This document shows positions 55,929-64,000 of a DNA stretch of 64,000 bases, in pieces (the stretch's first letter is position 1; each line of letters starts with the position of its first letter). The position numbers and the translations under genes were made by a program. Under the pieces are notes generated by a model, which saw only the letters and a program-made list of their open reading frames with translations, had not been told where the DNA came from and searched no databases. The DNA lies in NCBI RefSeq assembly GCF_004331915.1, contig NZ_CP036528.1, positions 2,400,273 to 2,464,272 of the forward strand, given 5' to 3'. Source of the DNA: Ureibacillus thermophilus. GTDB lineage: Bacteria > Bacillota > Bacilli > Bacillales_A > Planococcaceae.

Positions 55929-57659
55929 TTAATCATCTTCCATTGTAGATAAATCGCCTGTTGGAAGATTTAATTCCCATGCTTTTAACACGCGGCGCAT
56001 AATTTTACCGCTTCGTGTTTTCGGAAGTTTATCTTTGAATTCAATTTCTCTAGGCGCTGCATGGGCAGCTAATCCTGTTTTTACAAATTGTCGAATGTTT
56101 TCTTTTAATTCTTCAGTTGGTTCAACGCCAGGCCGTAGTACTACAAAGGCTTTAATGATTTCTCCGCGTACCGGATCCGGTTTTCCGATTACCCCCGCTT
56201 CAACTACATCCGGGTGTTCAATGAGTTTGCTTTCTACCTCAAATGGGCCTACCCGCTCACCGGCTGTCATAATCACATCATCGACACGACCTTGGAACCA
56301 GAAATAGCCATCTTCATCTTTATACGCGGAATCTCCGGAAACATACCATTCACCTTTTAAGAAATACTTTTCGTAGCGCTCCGGATTTTTCCAAATCGCT
56401 CTCATCATGGATGGCCAACCTTTTCGAATTGCTAAGTTACCCATCGTATATGGCGGCAATTCATTTCCTTCATCATCAACAATCGCCGCATAAACACCTG
56501 GAACTGGTTTACCCATAGAACCTGGCTTAATTTCCATGCAAGGATAGTTGCAAATCATATGTCCACCAGTTTCTGTCATCCACCAAGTATCATGAATACG
56601 ATGGCCTAATTCATTCATACCCCATCGAATTACTTCTGGGTTTAATGGTTCTCCTACTGAGAGTACATGCCGCAATGAAGACAAATCGTATTGTTGTAAA
56701 ACAGCTGTACCAGCACCCATTAACATTCTGAATGCCGTTGGGGCACTGTACCATACAGTAACACCATATTCTTCAATTGCACCATACCAATTATCAGGAC
56801 TAAAGCGTCCTCCAATAATAACATTCGTTACTCCATTCAACCATGGACCAAAAATACCGTAAGCAGTACCTGTCACCCATCCAGGGTCTGCTGTACACCA
56901 GTAAATATCGTCATCACGCAAGTCTAATACCCAACGAGCAGTTTGATAATGTTGAATCATTGCATTATGAACATGCAATACTCCTTTTGGAGCCCCCGTT
57001 GAGCCGGATGTATAATGTAAAAGCATTCCGTCTTCTCGATCAACCCAAACGATGTCGAAATCGCTGGAAGCTTCTTCTAATTTTTTATTAAAGTCAACAA
57101 TTTTTTCATTTTCTTCTACTTGTTCCCCAACAAGAAAGACCGTTTCTAAGTGCGGCAATCGATCAAGCGGCACACGGTTCAACAATTCTTTTGTTGTAAC
57201 GATTGCCTTTGCTTCGCTATTGGACAATCTGTCATATACCGCTCCTTCCATAAATGCTTCAAAGAGCGGACCTACAATTACACCGCATTTCAATGCTCCC
57301 AATAATGCAAAATATAATTCCGGAGATCTTGGCATAAAGATAAATAAGCGATCCCCTTTTTCCAAAGTGGAATATTGCTTGAATACATTTGCCGCCTTGT
57401 TCGTCATGCGTTTCATATCAGCGAAAGTGTAAGCTTCTTTACGATCCCCGTTACTAAAATAAAGAGCCACTTTGTCGCTTCGATCTGATTCAGCATGACG
57501 ATCGATAGCTTCATACGCAGCATTTACTTTCCCCGTCTTATACCAAGTAAATGCTTTCTCGACTTCTTTCCAATCGAAATTAGCGTAAGTTTCTTCATAA
57601 TTTTTTAAATTATAATCCCCTTGAACGACGGCTAATTTCTCAGTCGTTTTCATCCCCAT
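55929..57659 (-). CDS. acsA: acetyl-CoA synthetase
   Basis: It makes acetyl-CoA from acetate, ATP and CoA. The 576-residue AMP-forming enzyme carries LLHYTSGSTGAPKGVLH, DTWWMTETGGHM, YVSGDSAYKDEDGYFWFQGRVDD (in outline) and the acetylation-sensitive Lys in PKTRSGKIMRR. In B. subtilis that Lys is acetylated by AcuA and freed by AcuC. Both genes lie divergently just upstream here, so the same switch is expected. AAGGGGATATTTA precedes the ATG. Confidence 0.97.
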   Translation of the reverse strand: MGMKTTEKLAVVQGDYNLKNYEETYANFDWKEVEKAFTWYKTGKVNAAYEAIDRHAESDRSDKVALYFSNGDRKEAYTFADMKRMTNKAANVFKQYSTLEKGDRLFIFMPRSPELYFALLGALKCGVIVGPLFEAFMEGAVYDRLSNSEAKAIVTTKELLNRVPLDRLPHLETVFLVGEQVEENEKIVDFNKKLEEASSDFDIVWVDREDGMLLHYTSGSTGAPKGVLHVHNAMIQHYQTARWVLDLRDDDIYWCTADPGWVTGTAYGIFGPWLNGVTNVIIGGRFSPDNWYGAIEEYGVTVWYSAPTAFRMLMGAGTAVLQQYDLSSLRHVLSVGEPLNPEVIRWGMNELGHRIHDTWWMTETGGHMICNYPCMEIKPGSMGKPVPGVYAAIVDDEGNELPPYTMGNLAIRKGWPSMMRAIWKNPERYEKYFLKGEWYVSGDSAYKDEDGYFWFQGRVDDVIMTAGERVGPFEVESKLIEHPDVVEAGVIGKPDPVRGEIIKAFVVLRPGVEPTEELKENIRQFVKTGLAAHAAPREIEFKDKLPKTRSGKIMRRVLKAWELNLPTGDLSTMEDD

Positions 57660-57824
57660 TAAATATCCCCTTTCTTTCTATGATATTTTACATTTTACAA
57701 TGAATTATTATAATTAGCAAAATATTTTTAAGATTTCATGAATTTCTTTTTTTTTCTTAAAATTTCTGCTTTTTGTGTGTATTTTATCATATAATGTAAT
57801 TAATAGATGACGGGGGTGAAGTAA

Positions 57825-58457
57825 TTGAAGCATATTAAAACCTATCATTGCATGCAAATGGAGACACGGCATGGCACTGTGGTGGTGGAGGGTCCTATTC
57901 TACCTGAAAATTTAGAAAAGTTTGATTTTCATGAAGGCTTAACTTCCTTTCGACAGCCAGATCAGCAAAAAAAAGCATTGGTTGAAATTGCCGGACTAGA
58001 AGAAGGAAGAATTATTATTGCCCGCAATAACAATACAATTATCGGCTATGTAACATATCTCTATCCTGATCCCCTAGAAAGATGGTCTGAAGATAAAATT
58101 GAAAATGTTCTAGAACTTGGAGCCATAGAAGTAGTACAATCATATCGAGGGACGGGAGTAGGAAAAAAGCTATTAGAAGTGTCATTTATGGCAGATGAAA
58201 TGGAAGATTATTTAATTTTTACAACAGAATATTATTGGCATTGGGATTTAAAAGGCACTGGATTGAATGTTTGGGACTATCGAAAAATGATGGAGAATCT
58301 AATGAAATCGGTCGGCTTTGAATATTGTGCAACAGATGATCCTGAAATTACATCACATCCTGCCAACTGTTTAATGGTGCGCATCGGCAAACGGGTTAAC
58401 GAGGAAACGATTACACGTTTTGACAGACTGCGCTTTAGATACAGGTATATGTATTGA
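57825..58457 (+). CDS. acuA: AcuA, protein acetyltransferase acting on AcsA
   Basis: This 210-residue GNAT-family enzyme inactivates AcsA by acetylating its active-site Lys. The acetyl-CoA loop is QSYRGTGVGKKLLE, preceded by a strand ending LELGAIEV. Conserved aromatic segments (YYWHWDLKGTGLNVWDYRKMM in outline) match AcuA. The start is a TTG at 57825 after GGGGGTGA. First gene of acuA-acuB-acuC; TATAAT at 57790-57795 is the likely -10 box. Confidence 0.95.
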   Translation: MKHIKTYHCMQMETRHGTVVVEGPILPENLEKFDFHEGLTSFRQPDQQKKALVEIAGLEEGRIIIARNNNTIIGYVTYLYPDPLERWSEDKIENVLELGAIEVVQSYRGTGVGKKLLEVSFMADEMEDYLIFTTEYYWHWDLKGTGLNVWDYRKMMENLMKSVGFEYCATDDPEITSHPANCLMVRIGKRVNEETITRFDRLRFRYRYMY

Positions 58458-58472
58458 CAAAGGGGGAAAAAC

Positions 58473-59120
58473 ATGATAGTCGAACAAATTATGCAGACAA
58501 AAGTGTATACGCTTACACCGAAGGACACTTTAAATGATGCTTTAAATTTGATGCGAGAAAAAAATGTCCGACACATTCCCATTGTTGATGAGGCAAAAAA
58601 TGTAGTTGGCCTCATTACTTCCCATGATGTGAAAAATGCGCTGCCTTCCTGCCTGAAAGAAGAAAATAATAAAGCCATTTACGATACACCAATTGAAAAA
58701 TTTATGGTAAAAGATATTATTTTTGGCCATCCCCTTGATTTTGTAGAGGATGTGGCTATGACCTTTTACGAATCCAAAATCAGCTGCTTGCCCATTGTGT
58801 CAGGAGGAAAGCTTGTCGGAATCGTTACAACATCAGATTTGCTTACTGCCTATATAGAGCTGACAGGCGCACATCAACCTTCCTCCAAAATTGATATTCG
58901 GTTGAAAGATCAAGTAGGCACCCTAGCGGATGTATTAGCCATTGTTAAAAAACATCATGCCAATGTATTAAGCATTCTAGTTTTTCCTGACACAGAAAAT
59001 GAAAATAGCCGCATCATCACAATCCGGATTCGAATGATGAATCCATTGCCAATCATTAAAGATTTGCGAAATCATGGCTATGAAGTACTATGGCCTAATT
59101 TGCCAGGGGTGAATTTATGA
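58473..59120 (+). CDS. acuB: AcuB, CBS-ACT domain protein
   Basis: The 215-residue protein has two CBS motifs (residues 1-130: MQTKVYTLTPKDTLNDALNLM, HIPIVDEAKNVVGLIT, SCLPIVSGGKLVGIVTTSDLL) and a C-terminal ACT-like domain. The exact role in acetoin and acetate metabolism is not clear; it probably senses a nucleotide. AAAGGGGG precedes the ATG. It overlaps acuC by 4 bp. Confidence 0.93.
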   Translation: MIVEQIMQTKVYTLTPKDTLNDALNLMREKNVRHIPIVDEAKNVVGLITSHDVKNALPSCLKEENNKAIYDTPIEKFMVKDIIFGHPLDFVEDVAMTFYESKISCLPIVSGGKLVGIVTTSDLLTAYIELTGAHQPSSKIDIRLKDQVGTLADVLAIVKKHHANVLSILVFPDTENENSRIITIRIRMMNPLPIIKDLRNHGYEVLWPNLPGVNL

Positions 59121-60283
59121 AAAATGCCGTATTTATCTATTCGAAAGAACAGCTGAGCTACAAATTTTCCGACACTCATCCCTTCAATCATAAGCGGCTA
59201 ATATTAACGATGGAGTTATTAAAAAATATTGGTGCCCTATCGGATGAAGATATTATTCCTGCTAGAATGGCGACGGAAGAAGAAATTAGGCTAGTCCATG
59301 ATCCAAGTTATATTGAAATTGTAAAAAAAGCTGGACAAGGCCTTTTAACCCCTGAACAGGCAGAACCTTATGGGATTGGAACAGAAGACACACCGATTTT
59401 TCCAAATATGCATGAAGCTAGTTGTTTGCTTGTAGGAGGCACCTTGCAGGCGGTTGATTATGTCATGGAGGGAAAATCTAGACATGCCCTCAATCTCGGT
59501 GGAGGCTTGCATCATGGATTCCGCGGAAGAGCAAGCGGATTCTGCATCTATAATGACAGCTCCATCGCAATTCGTTACATACAGGAAAAATATCAAGCCC
59601 GCGTTTTATATGTGGATACCGATGCCCATCATGGAGATGGCGTGCAATGGACATTTTATGATGATCCAAATGTTTGCACTTTTTCCATACATGAAACCGG
59701 AAAATACCTCTTCCCAGGTACAGGAAACGTCAGTGAAAGAGGAAATGGACAAGGGTATGGTACATCCTTTAATTTTCCCCTTGAAGCCTTTACGGAGGAT
59801 GAAAGCTTCTTGATGGTATATGAACAAGCCTTAAGGGAAGTAATCGAATATTTTAAGCCGGATGTGCTTTTTACCCAAAATGGAGCCGATGCCCATTATT
59901 TTGACCCATTAACTCACTTAAATGCTTCTATGAAAATTTACCGGGAAATACCAAAACTTGCCCATGAATTAGCCCATGAATATTGCGAAGGACGTTGGAT
60001 TGCCGTTGGGGGCGGTGGATATGATATGTGGCGGGTTGTACCGAGAGCATGGTCTATGATTTGGCTTGAAATGACCGATCAGCCCATCCCAACAGGGAAT
60101 CTCCCTGATGAGTGGTTAAACAAATGGCAAAAAGAATCGCCTGTTCCGCTCATTCCAACTTGGGAAGATCCAAATCCTTTGTTTGAGCCGATTCCACGAA
60201 AAGCAGAAATTGAAGAAAAAAATGCACAAATGCTCACAAAAGCATTAAGTATTATCCGCTCTGAAAAAAATAGCGGCCTATAA
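59117..60283 (+). CDS. acuC: AcuC, class I/II-type protein deacetylase
   Basis: This zinc-dependent HDAC-family enzyme reactivates acetylated AcsA. Motifs are GGGLHHGFRG, the zinc ligands VDTDAHHGDGVQW, a third Asp in NGADAHYFDPL, and GGGGYDMWRVVPRAW with the catalytic Tyr. The 388-residue length is that of AcuC. It starts inside the acuB stop, so AcuA, AcuB and AcuC are coupled. Confidence 0.96.
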   Translation: MKNAVFIYSKEQLSYKFSDTHPFNHKRLILTMELLKNIGALSDEDIIPARMATEEEIRLVHDPSYIEIVKKAGQGLLTPEQAEPYGIGTEDTPIFPNMHEASCLLVGGTLQAVDYVMEGKSRHALNLGGGLHHGFRGRASGFCIYNDSSIAIRYIQEKYQARVLYVDTDAHHGDGVQWTFYDDPNVCTFSIHETGKYLFPGTGNVSERGNGQGYGTSFNFPLEAFTEDESFLMVYEQALREVIEYFKPDVLFTQNGADAHYFDPLTHLNASMKIYREIPKLAHELAHEYCEGRWIAVGGGGYDMWRVVPRAWSMIWLEMTDQPIPTGNLPDEWLNKWQKESPVPLIPTWEDPNPLFEPIPRKAEIEEKNAQMLTKALSIIRSEKNSGL

Positions 60284-60285
60284 TG

Positions 60286-60330
60286 AAAAAGTGTAGACAA
60301 AATCACAAAAGACTTTGTCTACACTTTTTT
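60286..60330. terminator. bidirectional terminator between acuC and ccpA (hairpin repeat copy 2)
   Basis: AAAAAGTGTAGACAAA pairs with TTTGTCTACACTTTTT around a 12-base loop, with T-runs in both directions. Its sequence is shared with the hairpin at 26491-26522. Confidence 0.87.
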
Positions 60331-61339
60331 ATTTATCTTTTGCTTTTACTGAATCTCGTTTTTCTATGCGATAAGGCAAAATTACATTTTGATCTTTTAC
60401 TTCTTCTTTGTTTAAGAATTTTGTTAGAAGCCTCATAGCTACTGCACCGATTTCATATAACGGCAGCACAACACTTGTTAATTGCGGCCGAACCATGCGG
60501 GCTAGTTTAGAGTTTTCAAAACTGATCACTTCGATTTCTTCAGGGACTTTAATGCCATGATCCTGCGCCGCATGAATGACACCAATTGCCAGCTCATCGC
60601 TTCCAGCAAAATAAGCAGTTGGTGGATGTTCGAGGTCATTTAATTCTTTCCATGCTTCCATGCCGCCATCATAAGAATCATCTTCTGCTACAATCAATGC
60701 TTCATCCACTTTTAATCCGGCATCTTGCAAAGCTTTTTTATACGCTTCAAGCTTATATTTGGCATTGATAGTATAACTTAATGGTCCGCTGATGAAAGCA
60801 ATGCGTTTATGGCCATTATCAATTAACATTTTTACCGCTTCATAAGTAGCTTGGAAATAATCAATATTCACTGAAGGCAATTTTTGTGTTTCATCGATGG
60901 AACCGGCAAGTACGATTGGTACAGGAGAACTTTCCATTGTTTGGAGTAGTTTTGGAGTAACAGCGTCGCTCATCATTACGATGCCATCCACTTGTTTTCC
61001 TAACATCGTATCGAGCAAGGATAATTCTTTTTCTTCCTTTTGGTCAGAATTGGCCAAAATAATGTTGTATCGATACATTGTTGCAATATCTTCTATGCCT
61101 CGAGCTGCTTCTGCATAAATATTATTTGAAATATCAGGAATAATGACCCCTACCGTTGTCGTTTTTTTGCTCGCCAGCCCTCTTGCCACCGCATTTGGAC
61201 GATATTCGAGGCGCTCAATGACCTCAAGCACTTTTTTGCGGGTAGAAGGTTTTACATTTTGACTTCCGTTCACCACCCGGGAAACTGTAGCCATAGAAAC
61301 ATTGGCCTCTCGGGCAACATCATAAATTGTAACTGTCAA
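60329..61339 (-). CDS. ccpA: catabolite control protein A
   Basis: This LacI-family global regulator binds cre sites together with HPr-Ser-P. The helix-turn-helix is [22 protein letters not shown]; the hinge is [18 protein letters not shown]. The sugar-binding-like core includes the corepressor-contact region near [10 protein letters not shown]. The start is the TTG at 61339 (336 residues), 7 bases after GGGAGGG. The in-frame upstream ATG at 61375 lacks a site and would add 12 unlike residues. A cre-like site lies at citZ in this window. Confidence 0.96.
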   Translation of the reverse strand: MTVTIYDVAREANVSMATVSRVVNGSQNVKPSTRKKVLEVIERLEYRPNAVARGLASKKTTTVGVIIPDISNNIYAEAARGIEDIATMYRYNIILANSDQKEEKELSLLDTMLGKQVDGIVMMSDAVTPKLLQTMESSPVPIVLAGSIDETQKLPSVNIDYFQATYEAVKMLIDNGHKRIAFISGPLSYTINAKYKLEAYKKALQDAGLKVDEALIVAEDDSYDGGMEAWKELNDLEHPPTAYFAGSDELAIGVIHAAQDHGIKVPEEIEVISFENSKLARMVRPQLTSVVLPLYEIGAVAMRLLTKFLNKEEVKDQNVILPYRIEKRDSVKAKDK

Positions 61340-61478
61340 AGATCTCCCTCCCTTTTTAATTATTATTTTCTTCATAATACGATATTTTGCTTTAATTTTT
61401 CAATACATAGGAAAAGTTCAAAAAAATATAATATTTATCGAACATGATTAGGATTTTCTCACTATCTTTTCAAAAGAA

Positions 61479-61509
61479 AAACTACCCAATCAAGAAGATT
61501 GGATAGTTT
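61479..61509 (-). terminator. aroA terminator
   Basis: AAACTATCCAATC pairs with GATTGGGTAGTTT (one wobble) on the minus strand and TTCTTTT follows. It lies 6 bases past the aroA stop, upstream of ccpA. Confidence 0.84.
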
Positions 61510-61514
61510 CTCCA

Positions 61515-62603
61515 TTATGCTTTATACTCATATTGCTTCATAAATTTTTGAAGTTCTTCAAAGAATTCATCGAATTGTTTTAAATCCATTTGCTGTTGGG
61601 AATCGGATAATGCAACCGATGGATCTGGATGCACTTCCGCCATCACACCATCTGCCCCGATGGCAATAGCTGCTTTAGCGCAAGGCAATAATAAGTCTCG
61701 GCGTCCAGTTGAATGAGTTACGTCAACAAATACAGGCAAATGTGTTTCTTGTTTTAAAATTGGAACCGCTGAAATGTCTAGTGTGTTGCGTGTTGCTTTT
61801 TCGTAAGTGCGGATTCCGCGTTCGCAAAGCATGATTTTATCATTGCCTTTTGACATAATGTATTCAGCTGCATGAATGAATTCATCGATTGTTGCTGCCA
61901 AGCCGCGTTTTAACAATACCGGTTTATTCGTTTCACCAACTGCTTTTAACAATTCGAAGTTTTGCATATTTCGTGCACCGATTTGGATGACATCTACATA
62001 ATCTAACGCTTCTTCAATATGACCAGGTGTTACAATTTCAGTTACAACCGCTAAACCATATTCTTCTGAAATGCGTTTTAAGATTTTTAATCCTTCCAGG
62101 CCAAGACCTTGGAAATCGTAAGGTGATGTACGTGGTTTGTAAGCACCGCCGCGGATGAATTTTAACCCTTTTGCTTTGATGGAAGCAGCAACTGCCGCTG
62201 TTTGTTCGTAAGATTCTACAGAACATGGACCAAATACGAATGTTGGCTCGCCGGCACCAATTTTTTCGCCATTGATTTCGATGATTGTATCTTCAGGTTT
62301 TTTCTTACGGGATACAAGCAATTCCTTCTTTGTATCTGCTTCCAATTGTTTCAAAGCGGTTTTAAAAATAGTTTTAAAGATATAATCAACCGTCATTTGA
62401 TTTAACGGACCTTTATTGTGCTTTCTCAACAAATCTAACATATGACGTTCGCGCAATGGATCGTATCGGTTAACACCTTGTTTTTCTTTAATTTTTCCAA
62501 TTTCGTTTACAATTTCGGCACGTTCGTTAATCAATCGAAGAATCTCTAAGTTTAGTTCATCAATTTGTTGACGAAGCGCTTCTAATCTTTTTTGCTCACT
62601 CAT
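61515..62603 (-). CDS. aroA: bifunctional chorismate mutase / DAHP synthase
   Basis: It makes 3-deoxy-7-phosphoheptulonate, the first shikimate intermediate. The N-terminal chorismate mutase domain (1-90: [31 protein letters not shown] in outline) serves for feedback control. The DAHP synthase barrel follows with [36 protein letters not shown], and MAEVHPDP. The 362-residue fusion is typical for Bacillus AroA(G). It precedes ccpA on the same strand, and a terminator separates them. Confidence 0.96.
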   Translation of the reverse strand: MSEQKRLEALRQQIDELNLEILRLINERAEIVNEIGKIKEKQGVNRYDPLRERHMLDLLRKHNKGPLNQMTVDYIFKTIFKTALKQLEADTKKELLVSRKKKPEDTIIEINGEKIGAGEPTFVFGPCSVESYEQTAAVAASIKAKGLKFIRGGAYKPRTSPYDFQGLGLEGLKILKRISEEYGLAVVTEIVTPGHIEEALDYVDVIQIGARNMQNFELLKAVGETNKPVLLKRGLAATIDEFIHAAEYIMSKGNDKIMLCERGIRTYEKATRNTLDISAVPILKQETHLPVFVDVTHSTGRRDLLLPCAKAAIAIGADGVMAEVHPDPSVALSDSQQQMDLKQFDEFFEELQKFMKQYEYKA

Positions 62604-62776
62604 GAATACGACTCCTCCCTACTTAAATACAACACTTTCAGAAGACTGAAATGTATGTTACATTTTAAGATAATATCCATATTATAATCAAGAAAATTCA
62701 GAATGTCACGTCTTTTTAATTTAGCGCTTCAACTCGTGAAAGTATATAAAAAGATGATAGAAAGGAAGTGTTACTA

Positions 62777-64000
62777 TTGAGTTCCAAAATTTTTGCCTTA
62801 GACATCGGAACTCGGTCGGTCGTAGGAATCATTTTAGAAGAAGAAAACGACCATTATCATGTTGCGGATATGCTCATAAGAGAACATAAAGAGCGGGCTA
62901 TGCTCGACGGCCAGATACATAACGTATTATTTGTAGCTGAGTTAATTAAAGAAATAAAAGTTGAATTAGAAAAAAAACATGGCCCTTTAACAAAAGTCAG
63001 TGTAGCTGCTGCCGGCCGCGCACTTAAAACCGAACAAGCCCGCGTATCAATTGACATTTCCAACCGTCCAATTTTTACTCAAGAAGATATCAACCGATTG
63101 GAATTACAAGCAGTGCATCAAGCGCAAGCACAGCTCGTTGAAAAACAATCCCATGATTCAAGCCATTATTACTGTGTGGGCTATTCCGTCCTCCACTATC
63201 TATTAGATGGACAAGAAATTGGAAGCCTTTTAGATCAACGGGGCCAAGAAGCATCCGTTGAAGTTATTGCTACCTTCCTGCCGCGCACTGTCATTGAATC
63301 ATTGCTGGCCGCATTAAAAAGAGCAGATTTGGAAATGGAAGCACTCACACTGGAGCCAATTGCTGCCATCAATGTCCTAATTCCTCCGACTATGCGTCGA
63401 TTGAACGTTGCATTAGTCGATATAGGTGCTGGCACATCCGATATTGCAATGACAAATAACAATACCGTCATCGCTTATGGAATGGTGCCAACCGCCGGGG
63501 ATGAAATTACAGAAAGTTTATGCGACCAATACTTGTTGGACTTCCCGGTTGCCGAAGCCATTAAACGAAAATTAAATACAGAGCAAACCGTTGCCATACA
63601 AGATATTTTAGGATTTGAACAAGAAATCCCGACAGAAGAAGTAATTCAAACGATCGAACCTGCCATCAAGCAATTGGCAGCAGCGATTGGAAATGAAATT
63701 TTACGGTTAAATAATCAAGTGCCTCCTAAAGCGGTCATGCTCATCGGCGGAGGAAGTTTAACCCCTAGATTGCCTGAAGAGCTTTGCGAAATTCTTCAAC
63801 TTCCGAAAAATCGGGTAGCTGTCCGGGACATTAGCGCCATTCCAAATTTAACGAAAGAAGAATCCATTGAAGCAAGACCGGATCTTGTAACGCCGATTGG
63901 CATTGCCATTGCCGCCAAAAAATATCCGATCCATTATATTTCTGTTACAGTAAACAACCAAGTTGTGCGGCTATTTGAAGCAAAAGAAATGACCGTCAGC
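62777..64000 (+). CDS. FtsA/PilM-like actin-fold protein (5' part)
   Basis: The first 408 codons are present and the frame is open to the window's right edge. The actin-ATPase motifs are FALDIGTRSVVGI (phosphate 1), LVDIGAGTSDIA (phosphate 2) and MLIGGGSLTPRLP (adenosine), with the SHS2/1C-like insertion between them. It resembles the large FtsA paralogue found in Bacilli next to aroA, rather than the cell-division ftsA of the ftsAZ cluster. It probably binds a membrane or pilus/division partner; the role is unknown. The start is the TTG at 62777 after AAAGGAAG. It diverges from aroA. Confidence 0.85.
   Translation, partial: MSSKIFALDIGTRSVVGIILEEENDHYHVADMLIREHKERAMLDGQIHNVLFVAELIKEIKVELEKKHGPLTKVSVAAAGRALKTEQARVSIDISNRPIFTQEDINRLELQAVHQAQAQLVEKQSHDSSHYYCVGYSVLHYLLDGQEIGSLLDQRGQEASVEVIATFLPRTVIESLLAALKRADLEMEALTLEPIAAINVLIPPTMRRLNVALVDIGAGTSDIAMTNNNTVIAYGMVPTAGDEITESLCDQYLLDFPVAEAIKRKLNTEQTVAIQDILGFEQEIPTEEVIQTIEPAIKQLAAAIGNEILRLNNQVPPKAVMLIGGGSLTPRLPEELCEILQLPKNRVAVRDISAIPNLTKEESIEARPDLVTPIGIAIAAKKYPIHYISVTVNNQVVRLFEAKEMTVS

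Overview
The window is chromosomal DNA of a low-GC, endospore-forming member of the Bacillales. A Planococcaceae-type genome (Ureibacillus/Lysinibacillus relatives) is my inference. Evidence is an alpha/beta-type small acid-soluble spore protein, TTG and GTG starts behind strong GGAGG ribosome binding sites, a tyrosine T-box, an S4 leader, and gene neighbourhoods known from the Bacillus subtilis phoPR-citZ-pyk-accDA-dnaE-ytoI-sppA-sspA-thiI-ezrA-rpsD-tyrS-acsA-ccpA-aroA arc.

Layout. 1-134: start of an SPFH/HflK-like gene. 491-2646: phosphate two-component system phoPR. 2695-6786: a MaoC-like protein, then the TCA operon citZ-icd-mdh, read leftwards from a strong promoter with a cre-like site on the start point. 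7058-8405: membrane proteins YtvI and FxsA, converging and overlapping. 8554-8873: a MITE-like repeat. 8881-14278: glycolysis (pfkA-pyk) and fatty acid synthesis (FadR-like regulator-accD-accA). 14455-20266: dnaE, nrnA, ytpI, ytoI. 20430-25450: YtkL, an M24 peptidase, ald, a UspA protein and an acyltransferase. 25495-31057: ytxK, tpx, yteJ, sppA, an acyl-CoA synthetase and sspA. 31158-37678: thiI-nifZ (tRNA/thiamine sulfur), ezrA, hisJ, a free-Met-sulfoxide reductase and rpsD with its leader.

37774-45300 is an accessory island that separates rpsD from tyrS, which are close neighbours in B. subtilis. It holds an IS66 remnant, an intact IS21-like element, a broken unknown gene, a 190-residue unknown gene with a second decapitated copy, a phospholipase-D-type nuclease gene between those copies, a 236-residue unknown protein, and an array of thirteen 21-bp repeats. 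Conserved order resumes with tyrS and its T-box, a class A penicillin-binding protein, a deleted IS1182-like element, the argC-argJ-argB-argD operon, acsA divergent from acuABC, ccpA, aroA (DAHP synthase/chorismate mutase) and the first 408 codons of an FtsA-like protein.

How it fits together. Carbon flow links much of the window: PfkA and Pyk feed pyruvate, AccDA and the acyl-CoA synthetases handle acyl-CoA, CitZ-Icd-Mdh run the TCA cycle, and AcsA with AcuABC controls acetate activation. CcpA, encoded here, would be expected to control several of these units. The most novel material is the island, above all the nuclease gene flanked by two kinds of direct repeat and the 21-bp array next to it. 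Gene starts were moved from the first in-frame codon wherever a downstream start has a better ribosome binding site; the entries say so.
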